Notes under the pieces: model-generated
The model's database searches: none
What the model saw: only the letters and a program-made list of their open reading frames with translations
Told to the model about the DNA's origin: nothing
DNA from: Streptomyces wedmorensis
Lineage (GTDB): Bacteria; Actinomycetota; Actinomycetes; Streptomycetales; Streptomycetaceae
Assembly: GCF_000716445.1 (NCBI RefSeq)
Contig: NZ_JNWK01000055.1
Coordinates: 1 to 45,731, forward strand
Direction of reading: 5' to 3'
DNA length: 45,731 bases
Program-made: the position numbers and the translations under genes
Shown here: in pieces, positions 39,397-45,731 of the stretch
Layout: the number at the start of each line of letters is the position of its first letter
Position numbering within the stretch: the stretch's first letter is position 1

Positions 39397-40533
39397 ATGA
39401 CACGACACCCCGCACCCAGCCGCCGTACCGTCGCCAAGGGCGCCCTGCTCACGGCCGCCGCCACCCTGTTCGCCGCCGCCCCGGCGCGGGCGGCCGCGGG
39501 ACCGGCCGCGCTCCGGCTGCCCGCGCCGACCGGGCCCCATCCGGTGGGCGTACGGACCTTCGCCCTGACGGACACCTCGCGCGACGACCCCTGGGAGCCC
39601 GGCGCGGGGGTACGGGAAGTGATGATCAGCGTCCTGTACCCGGCCCGTACCGTCCGCGGTCGCTCCCGCGCCCCGCAGCTGACGGCGGCCGAGGCGAAGG
39701 AGTTCGCGGGCCTGGCGCCCATGGTGCGCCCGGGGCTGCCGGCGGCAGGCGTCGACTGGGGCGCGGTGCTCACGCACGGGCACGTGGACGCGCCCCCGCT
39801 GCCGGGACGGCGTCCGGTGCTGCTGTACAGCCCGGGGGGCGGCGACTGCCGCACGCTGGGCTCGACCCTGGCCGAGGACCTGGCGAGCCACGGCCGGGTC
39901 GTCGTCCTCGTCGACCATCCCGGGGACGCGAGCCAGGTGGAGCTGCCCAGCGGGATGCGGTGGACGGTGCTGCGCGGGGAACCGGACCCGCAGACCTTCC
40001 GCACCATGATCGACACGCGGGTCGCGGACCTCCGCTTCGTCCTGGACCGGCTCGGGGACCTGCTCCTCGCCCCGGTCATGGACCCGGGCCGGATCGGGGT
40101 CTACGGGCACTCGGCGGGCGGCACCGCGGCCGTGCACGCGCTGGCCTCCGACGGCCGGATCGCCGCGGGCGTGAACCTGGAGGGCCACCTCGACCTGGAC
40201 CCGGCGCTGGTGGCGGGCCTCGACCGGCCGCTGCTCATGTTCCGCACGGACGGGTTCGAGGGCGCCGCCCGCCTCGAACGCTCGTGGGCCGGGCTGCCGG
40301 CCCGCCGCGTCCTGCTGCCCGACAGCGCCCACTGGGTCCTCAGCGACTACGCCTTCCTCGTCCCGCAGCTCCAGGCGGCCGGCCTCGTCACCGCCGGAAC
40401 CAGGGCCGCGCTCGTGGGAGCCGGCGACCCGTACGCCGCGACGGCGGTCGTACGGCGAGGGGTGGGGGCCTTCTTCGCCCGGCGGCTGCCGGTGGCCGCG
40501 CCCCCGGCCCGGTGGTGTGGCGCGTCCCAGTAG
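39397..40533 (+). CDS. Tat-exported alpha/beta hydrolase (PAF-acetylhydrolase/lipase-like)
   Basis: 378 residues. A Tat signal peptide (SRRTVAKGALLTAAATLF, cleavage near PARAAAG) indicates secretion of a folded enzyme. The alpha/beta-hydrolase nucleophile elbow is GHSAGG (Ser239), with the oxyanion region LLYSPGGGD near 145 and a likely catalytic His in DSAHWVLSDY near 310. The layout resembles platelet-activating-factor acetylhydrolase-type esterases. AAGGA 8 nt before ATG 39397 supports the start. The likely regulator is the divergent ArsR-type gene. Substrate unknown. The S16 protease gene starts only 9 bp downstream on the same strand. Confidence 0.85.
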   Translation: MTRHPAPSRRTVAKGALLTAAATLFAAAPARAAAGPAALRLPAPTGPHPVGVRTFALTDTSRDDPWEPGAGVREVMISVLYPARTVRGRSRAPQLTAAEAKEFAGLAPMVRPGLPAAGVDWGAVLTHGHVDAPPLPGRRPVLLYSPGGGDCRTLGSTLAEDLASHGRVVVLVDHPGDASQVELPSGMRWTVLRGEPDPQTFRTMIDTRVADLRFVLDRLGDLLLAPVMDPGRIGVYGHSAGGTAAVHALASDGRIAAGVNLEGHLDLDPALVAGLDRPLLMFRTDGFEGAARLERSWAGLPARRVLLPDSAHWVLSDYAFLVPQLQAAGLVTAGTRAALVGAGDPYAATAVVRRGVGAFFARRLPVAAPPARWCGASQ

Positions 40534-40542
40534 ATTGGGGGC

Positions 40543-41337
40543 GTGCTCTCCAGTCTGTCTCGTCCTCGTGCCCTCGCGCTGTGCGCGCTGCCCGTCGCCG
40601 CGCTGTTCGCCGTCGTCGGGCTCGCGCCGCTGCCGTACGCGATCGCGCAGCCCGGGACGACCGTCGACGTGCTCGGGAAGGACGACGGGCAGGAGATCAT
40701 CGCGATCACCGGCGCGCCCGTGCGGCCGACGACCGGGCAGCTGCGGATGACGACGATCGTGGCGACGGGACCGTCGACGGACGTCGACCTCGGGGACGTC
40801 ACCGACGCCTGGTTCCGGACCGACCGGGCCGTGCTGCCGCACGACTCCGTCTACCCGTCGGGGAAGTCCGACGCCGAGATCGAGAAGCACAACCTCGGGC
40901 AGATGAAGGAGTCGCAGGACGCGGCGACCCTCGCCGCCCTCGGCTATCTGAAGATGGACCCCGCGAAGGTGAAGGTGACCCTGCACCTCTCCGACATCGG
41001 CGGGCCCAGCGCCGGTCTGCTCTTCTCCCTCGGCATCGTCGAGAAGCTCGACGGCGACGGCGACGGCGGCGACCTCACCGGCGGGAACTCCGTCGCCGGT
41101 ACGGGCACGATCGAGGCGGACGGCACCGTCGGCGCGGTCGGCGGGGTCTCCCTCAAGACGCAGGCCGCCGCGCGGGACGGGTCCACCGTCTTCCTCGTAC
41201 CGAAGGCGGAGTGCTCGGACGCCGAGGCCGAGCTGCCCGAGGGCATGCGGCTCGTCCCCGTCACCGCGCTCAGCGACGCGGTGGCGTCCCTGCGGGCCCT
41301 GGAGCAGGGGCAGGAGAAGCAGGTTCCGTCCTGCTGA
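40543..41337 (+). CDS. Membrane-anchored S16 (Lon-like) serine protease, short form
   Basis: 264 residues. One N-terminal signal anchor (~9-35: LALCALPVAALFAVVGLAPL) is followed by an extracytoplasmic domain. The Lon-type catalytic dyad is Ser156 (DIGGPSAGLLFSLG) and Lys205 (AVGGVSLKTQAAA). YlbL-type proteases in Gram-positives have a PDZ domain between anchor and protease and run ~340 residues; here the spacer is too short for a full PDZ. GTG 40543 is used; no good ribosome site. Its 3' 68 bp overlap the 3' end of the convergent MFS gene. Confidence 0.85.
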   Translation: MLSSLSRPRALALCALPVAALFAVVGLAPLPYAIAQPGTTVDVLGKDDGQEIIAITGAPVRPTTGQLRMTTIVATGPSTDVDLGDVTDAWFRTDRAVLPHDSVYPSGKSDAEIEKHNLGQMKESQDAATLAALGYLKMDPAKVKVTLHLSDIGGPSAGLLFSLGIVEKLDGDGDGGDLTGGNSVAGTGTIEADGTVGAVGGVSLKTQAAARDGSTVFLVPKAECSDAEAELPEGMRLVPVTALSDAVASLRALEQGQEKQVPSC

Positions 41338-42589
41338 GCCCCGGCCCGCCGGACCCCTTCGCGGGGCGCGGCGCGTCCATGCCGCGCCAGGAGGGGAAGA
41401 CCACCGGGCAGAGCGCGGCGAGGAAGTACAGGCCGCCGACGGTGAGCAGCGCCGTGGTGATGCCGGTCCGTTCGACCAGGAAGCCGGCGGCGAGCCCGCC
41501 GAGCGGGGTGGTCAGCAGCACGCTCGCGGTACTGGCGCTGCCGGCGCGGCTGCGCAGTTCCTCGGGCACCGTTTCGTAGAAGACCGCGCCGAGGATCGGG
41601 TTGAGCACCCCGGCGCCGAGCCCGCCGAGAGCCATCGCCACGAGCAGGGGCGTGGTGGTGTCGGTGAGGGCCGCCGTCACGTACACGGGCGCTCCGGCGA
41701 GCAGGAAGCCGACCGTGACGACCGGGCGGCGCGGGAAGCGGTGGCCGACCGCCGCGTAGAGCAGGGCGCCGGCGAGGGCGCAGCCGCCGAAGACGGCGAC
41801 GAGCAGGCCGAGCGCCGTCGATCCGCCGAGCTCCTCGCGGGCGTGCACCGGCAGGAGGACCGTGCTCCAGCTCTGGGCCAGGCCGTTGGTGACCATCACC
41901 ATGAGGTTGACGCCGAGGATCAGCGGGGTGCGCAGCAGGAACGCGTAGCCCTCGCGCAGGTCGGCCCGGTAGACGGCGACGGACAACGGCGGTGCCCCGC
42001 GCGCGGGTTCGGCGGACGGGATGCCGCGCAGGCCCACGAGGGCGAGGGCGGCGGAGACGGTGAAGGTGGCCGCGTCGACGTACAGCACGGTGTCGGCGCC
42101 CATGAGGGCGACCAGGAGGCCCGCCAGGGCGGCTCCGGTCATCCGGGCGCCGCGTGAGACGGCGTCGTAGAAGCTGGTGGCGCGGGAGAGCGGCATGCCG
42201 GCCCGCTCGGCCAGGTCGGGCGTGAGGACGTTGCGCGCGGTCTCGCCGGGTGCGTGGAAGAAGCCGGTGACGGCCATCAGCGCGCACAGCATCCAGAACC
42301 GGAGCACCCCGGCGTGGTTGAGCAGGGGGATGGCGGCGAGCGCGAGGGCGCAGACGAGGTCGGAGGCGACGGAGACCCGGCGGCGGCCGATCCGGTCGAT
42401 GACGGGGCCTCCGACGATGGCGGAGGCGATGACGGGCAGCGCGGCGCAGAAGGCGACGACGCCCGCCTTGCCGGGGCTGCCGGTGGTCTCCAGGGCGAAC
42501 CATGGGACCGCGATGAGGGTGAGCGAGTTGCCGCTGATGGAGATGGCGTTGGCGGCCAGTACGGTCGCCAGCGGTGTGCGCGGGTGCAC
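41270..42589 (-). CDS. MFS exporter (macrolide efflux/MefA-like)
   Basis: 439 residues, twelve predicted helices. It starts with TVLAANAISISGNSLTLIAV; the motif A-like loop is GPVIDRIGRRRVSVASDLVC, then GFFHAPGETARNVLTPDLA, typical of the MFS_3/MefA-like branch linked to macrolide or other drug export. The polar tail from ~415 extends into the convergent S16 gene (overlap 41270-41337). GTG 42589 has GGGGGGA 6 nt upstream. Upstream on the same strand are a small ORF and an ArsR-type repressor, so this may be a repressor-controlled efflux unit. Substrate unknown. Confidence 0.85.
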   Translation of the reverse strand: MHPRTPLATVLAANAISISGNSLTLIAVPWFALETTGSPGKAGVVAFCAALPVIASAIVGGPVIDRIGRRRVSVASDLVCALALAAIPLLNHAGVLRFWMLCALMAVTGFFHAPGETARNVLTPDLAERAGMPLSRATSFYDAVSRGARMTGAALAGLLVALMGADTVLYVDAATFTVSAALALVGLRGIPSAEPARGAPPLSVAVYRADLREGYAFLLRTPLILGVNLMVMVTNGLAQSWSTVLLPVHAREELGGSTALGLLVAVFGGCALAGALLYAAVGHRFPRRPVVTVGFLLAGAPVYVTAALTDTTTPLLVAMALGGLGAGVLNPILGAVFYETVPEELRSRAGSASTASVLLTTPLGGLAAGFLVERTGITTALLTVGGLYFLAALCPVVFPSWRGMDAPRPAKGSGGPGLSRTEPASPAPAPGPAGTPPRR

Positions 42590-42618
42590 GGTGTTTCCCC
42601 CCGGTCTGGTCGGCTCCC

Positions 42619-42849
42619 TCAGGCTGCCGTCGTGAAGTGGTCGGCGGCGGGGCGGTTCGTGGCGAGTCTGAGCCCGAACTCGACGAGCTTCCAACCGATT
42701 TGAACGCGCAGGGCGGGCGCGGGGGCGTGCGTTCCCCGGGTGGCGGCGGCGGTGGTGGCCGTGGCCGTGGCCGTGGCGGTGGCGGTGGCCTCGCGGTGGA
42801 GTTCGGTGGCGTGGAGGCGGTGCAGCTGGAGGTGGATGTCGGCGTGCAT
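42619..42849 (-). CDS. Small conserved-looking protein with an Ala-Thr dipeptide repeat
   Basis: 76 residues. The start MHADIHLQLHRLHATELHRE and the end VQIGWKLVEFGLRLATNRP resemble small Streptomyces proteins of unknown function that I recall having the same two conserved ends around a variable linker. Here the linker is an Ala-Thr repeat (EATATATATATATTAAATRG) encoded by a GGCCGT/GGCGGT hexamer tract at ~42737-42795, a probable slippage hotspot. ATG 42849 has CCGGAG close upstream. It lies 29 bp before the MFS exporter start and is probably cotranscribed with it. Confidence 0.55.
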   Translation of the reverse strand: MHADIHLQLHRLHATELHREATATATATATATTAAATRGTHAPAPALRVQIGWKLVEFGLRLATNRPAADHFTTAA

Positions 42850-42871
42850 GGCTCCGGGATTTCCTTCCGTC

Positions 42872-42959
42872 GGTGGTCGTGCCGCGGGGGTGGTGCGGGA
42901 GAGCGCGGTGCGTCGTGCCGCGGGGTGGTGCGGCAGGGCGTGGTGCGTCGTGCCGCGGG
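42872..42959. repeat. Three tandem ~35-bp repeats between the arsR gene and the small ORF
   Basis: GGTGCGTCGTGCCGCGGG is found at 42907-42924 and 42942-42959, and a variant GGTGGTCGTGCCGCGGGG at 42872-42889, a 35-bp period. The repeats lie in the otherwise gene-free 159-bp gap (42850-43008) after the ArsR gene. Confidence 0.6.
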
Positions 42960-43008
42960 ACGGCGCGGCACGGCGAGGTGTGTGCGGGAGGGTGCTGCGG
43001 GAGGCGTG

Positions 43009-43590
43009 TCAGCTCTCGCGCTGCGGGAACGCGTGGAGGTGGATGCGTACGCGCTCGGCGCCCGGGGCGTCCGCCTCCTCGATGTCGCGGTACGACTCGA
43101 TGAGGGCGTGCATCCTCTCGTCGAGCTCGCGGAGCTTGTCGGCGGGCAGGCGCAGGGTGAAGTCGCTCATGTCGGAGGCGCCGAGCCAGCTCTCGTCCCA
43201 GTCGTTCCGGGTGCCGAGGTAGGTGCCCAGCTCCTGGGTGTGGATGGTCGCGATCTCGTGGGAGTAGATGTCGAGGGCGCCCTGGACCTCGGGGTCCGGG
43301 TTCTTGTAGAGCTCCTCGTCGACCCTCGTGCCCTGCTGGCCGGCCTTCCACCACCGCTCGCGTCCCTTGCCGCGCGTCGGGTCGTCCTCCACGAAGCCGT
43401 GGGCCGCGAGCTGGCGCAGGTGGTAGCTGGTGGCGCCGCTGGACTCGCCTAGCAGCTCGGCCAGTTGGGAGGCGGTGGCGGGTCCGTGGCGGCGCAGGGC
43501 CCGCAGCAGCTGGATGCGGAGCGGGTGGGCGAGTCCGCGCAGGGAGCGCGGGTCCAGCTGGCGGTTCTGGTGTTCCTCGGGCTCGGGCAT
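43009..43590 (-). CDS. ArsR/helix-turn-helix repressor with C-terminal ligand domain
   Basis: 193 residues. The winged helix is N-terminal (~15-85): LRGLAHPLRIQLLRALRRHG, TASQLAELLGESSGATSYHL, RQLAAHGFVEDDPTRGKGRE with the wing. The C-terminal ~100 residues are helical and acidic (EVQGALDIYSHEIATIHTQE; DKLRELDERMHALIESYRDI), suited to dimerisation or ligand binding. Matches the common Streptomyces ArsR/YjdC-like helix-turn-helix domain 20 regulators next to MFS exporters. ATG 43590 lies about 7 nt from the predicted -10, so the mRNA may be leaderless. The palindrome upstream is its likely operator. Confidence 0.85.
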   Translation of the reverse strand: MPEPEEHQNRQLDPRSLRGLAHPLRIQLLRALRRHGPATASQLAELLGESSGATSYHLRQLAAHGFVEDDPTRGKGRERWWKAGQQGTRVDEELYKNPDPEVQGALDIYSHEIATIHTQELGTYLGTRNDWDESWLGASDMSDFTLRLPADKLRELDERMHALIESYRDIEEADAPGAERVRIHLHAFPQRES

Positions 43591-43596
43591 GCCCTG

Positions 43597-43625
43597 AGCG
43601 TAGACATGCAAAGAACCAGTTGCAA
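43597..43625 (-). promoter_or_regulatory. Promoter of the ArsR-family gene, probably leaderless
   Basis: Reading leftward, TTGCAA (43620-43625) and TACGCT (43597-43602) are separated by exactly 17 bp, a good vegetative promoter. Transcription would begin at about 43590-43591, the A of the start codon, so no room exists for a ribosome binding site. The -35 overlaps the palindrome below. Confidence 0.6.
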
Positions 43626-43650
43626 GGGATTCTTTGCAACTGGTTCTTTG
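43609..43650. promoter_or_regulatory. Perfect 17-bp inverted repeat, likely ArsR-family operator
   Basis: CAAAGAACCAGTTGCAA (43609-43625) and TTGCAACTGGTTCTTTG (43634-43650) are exact complements around GGGATTCT. It begins 18 bp from the ArsR start and covers the -35, so the repressor would shut its own promoter. It is strikingly A/T-rich for this genome. Half-sites nest an inner TTGCAA palindrome, hinting at two bound dimers. Confidence 0.7.
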
Positions 43651-43706
43651 GAACTCGCTCCGCCCTGAACGGCGCGTCACCCGCCGGCCCGGCGAGGGGC
43701 CTCGCC

Positions 43707-44183
43707 CTACAGCGGCGCGTCGCCCGCCGCCTGCTCCACCAACGGGATGATCCGCAGCGGCACCGGGTTCTCCATCACGATCGCCGTGGACGCCCGGACG
43801 ATCCCCTCGAAGCCGACGACGCGGTCGATCACCCGCTGGAGGTCCGCGTTGGAACGGGCCACGAGGCGGCACAGCATGTCCCCGTGACCCGTCGTGGTGT
43901 GCAGTTCGAGGACCTCGGGAACCGTCGCCAGATGGTTGCGCACGTCCGCGCCCTGGCCCTGCTTGATCTCCAGCGTCGCGAAGGCCGTCACCGGGTAGCC
44001 CAGCGCCGCCGGGTCCACCTGCGGCCCGAAGCCCCTGATCACGCCGCTGTCCTGCAGGCGGTCGAGGCGCGCCTGCACCGTGCCGCGCGCCACGCCGAGG
44101 CGCCGGGACGCCTCCAGGACCCCGATGCGCGGCTCGCGCGCGAGAAGCGCGATCAGCCGGCCGTCCAAATGATCGATCGCCAC
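43707..44183 (-). CDS. Lrp/AsnC family transcriptional regulator
   Basis: 158 residues. N-terminal helix-turn-helix (LDGRLIALLAREPRIGVLEA, RRLGVARGTVQARLDRLQDS), then the RAM (AsnC ligand-binding) domain (VTAFATLEIKQGQ; TTTGHGDMLCRLVARSNADL; STAIVMENPVPLRIIPLVEQ). GTG 44183 gives the conserved MAIDHLDGRL start; ATG 44225 would add 14 residues unlike the family. It is divergent from hpd, whose enzyme acts in tyrosine catabolism, so it probably regulates that gene in response to an aromatic amino acid; the effector is inferred. Confidence 0.9.
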   Translation of the reverse strand: MAIDHLDGRLIALLAREPRIGVLEASRRLGVARGTVQARLDRLQDSGVIRGFGPQVDPAALGYPVTAFATLEIKQGQGADVRNHLATVPEVLELHTTTGHGDMLCRLVARSNADLQRVIDRVVGFEGIVRASTAIVMENPVPLRIIPLVEQAAGDAPL

Positions 44184-44205
44184 AGCGGTCCCCTCATGGT
44201 CAGGA

Positions 44206-44244
44206 TGTACAAGTCGCACGGCCATACTCGCCGGTCGCTGTACA
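44206..44244. promoter_or_regulatory. Pair of TGTACAA half-sites, candidate Lrp-family operator for hpd
   Basis: TGTACAAGT (TGTACA at 44206-44211) and TGTACAACT (44239-44244) are spaced 33 bp apart, about three helical turns, between the divergent Lrp gene and hpd. Lrp-type octamers bind spaced, same-face sites, so the spacing fits. The sites stand out in the GC-rich surroundings. Confidence 0.5.
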
Positions 44245-44250
44245 ACTTGA

Positions 44251-45450
<1,200 letters not shown>

Positions 45451-45457
45451 CCCCACC

Positions 45458-45490
45458 CCAAGGGGGCCCGGCACCCCCGGGCCCCCTTGG
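45458..45490 (+). terminator. Terminator of hpd
   Basis: CCAAGGGGGCCCG (45458-45470) pairs perfectly with CGGGCCCCCTTGG (45478-45490) around GCACCCC, 7 nt past the stop. A 13-bp stem. Confidence 0.75.
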
Positions 45491-45512
45491 CCTGCGCCCC
45501 CGCCCCTCCGTC

Positions 45513-45721
45513 GTGGGCATTCGTTCCGCTGCGGCGGTGCCGACCCGCAACCCCCGGCCCCGCCCGTTGTGGGCATTCGTTCCGCTGGGTCGGTGCCCAC
45601 CCGCGACCCCCGGCCCCGCCCGTTGTGGGCATTCGTTCCGCTGGGGCGGTGCCCACCCGCAACCCCGCCCACCCCGTTGTGGGCAATCGTTCCGCTGGGG
45701 CGGAACGGGTGGGCACAACGG
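45513..45721. repeat. Array of four ~54-56-bp repeats, last copy palindromic
   Basis: GTGGGCATTCGTTCCGCTG or its close variant starts at 45513, 45569, 45625 and 45679 (GTGGGCAATCG in the last), each followed by (G/C)GG(T/C)CGGTGCC(C/G)ACCCGC in the first three. The last copy ends differently and closes a large palindrome: CCGTTGTG (45674-45681) with CACAACGG (45714-45721) and CGTTCCGC (45688-45695) with GCGGAACG (45700-45707). There are no variable spacers. It is a Streptomyces-type intergenic repeat; no gene is seen. Confidence 0.75.
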
Positions 45722-45731
45722 ACGGCGCCCC

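Noticed and set aside
45513..45721. CRISPR array
   Set aside because: The units repeat along their whole length with no distinct variable spacers, there are only four, and no cas genes are in the window.

Overview
The window reads as a core chromosomal segment of a Streptomyces. It has very high G+C with strong third-position G/C, frequent GTG and TTG starts, 4-nt GTGA gene overlaps, many long GC-rich terminator hairpins, and a gene order that I recall matching the S. coelicolor region from about SCO2952 (helD) through SCO2951 (malic enzyme), SCO2950 (hupA) and SCO2949 (murA) down to SCO2928/SCO2927 (Lrp regulator/hpd). The synteny is from memory and was not checked by search.

Layout. 1-8225 is housekeeping: a GNAT acetyltransferase, the RNA-polymerase-associated helicase HelD, a predicted structured small RNA, an ACT-domain NAD malic enzyme with a folded leader, HU, MurA, a YqgE/AlgH protein and a DUF3039 zinc protein. 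8226-13204 is an amino-sugar/chito-oligosaccharide ABC transport locus (binding protein, two permeases, GH20 hexosaminidase) behind a promoter with a DasR-like operator. It has been broken: a TnpB-type (IS200/IS605/IS1341-like) element joins the first ~168 codons of the binding-protein gene to the last ~61 codons of the first permease, so everything between was lost. 13205-18318 is a three-gene molybdenum hydroxylase operon (FAD, 2Fe-2S and Mo subunits) with a long disordered extension on the 2Fe-2S subunit and an apparently missing catalytic Glu in the Mo subunit.

18319-32397 is the most unusual part: an orphan type-VII-secretion-like island. It holds four proteins with WxG-like helical N-termini, a mycosin-type subtilase, three lipoproteins that share a four-cysteine pattern, and, on the opposite strand, a set of three Ser/Thr-kinase-fold genes: two transmembrane kinases with PQQ-like beta-propeller ectodomains and one clear pseudokinase. 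No EccC-type ATPase or other core secretion component lies in the window.

32398-45731 returns to mixed core genes: a small membrane protein, a tRNA-Cys, an MFS permease, a ribbon-helix-helix/Doc toxin-antitoxin pair, an SF2 helicase, an IclR regulator, an ArsR-type regulator divergent from a Tat-exported hydrolase, an S16 (Lon-like) protease overlapping tail-to-tail with an MFS exporter, an ArsR-family repressor under a perfect 17-bp palindrome, and an Lrp regulator divergent from 4-hydroxyphenylpyruvate dioxygenase. The window ends in an array of four ~55-bp repeats.

Working hypothesis for the island: the WxG proteins are surface or secreted substrates, the mycosin and lipoproteins act at the outer face of the membrane, and the propeller kinases plus pseudokinase sense that compartment and signal inward. 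This is inferred from gene context only.
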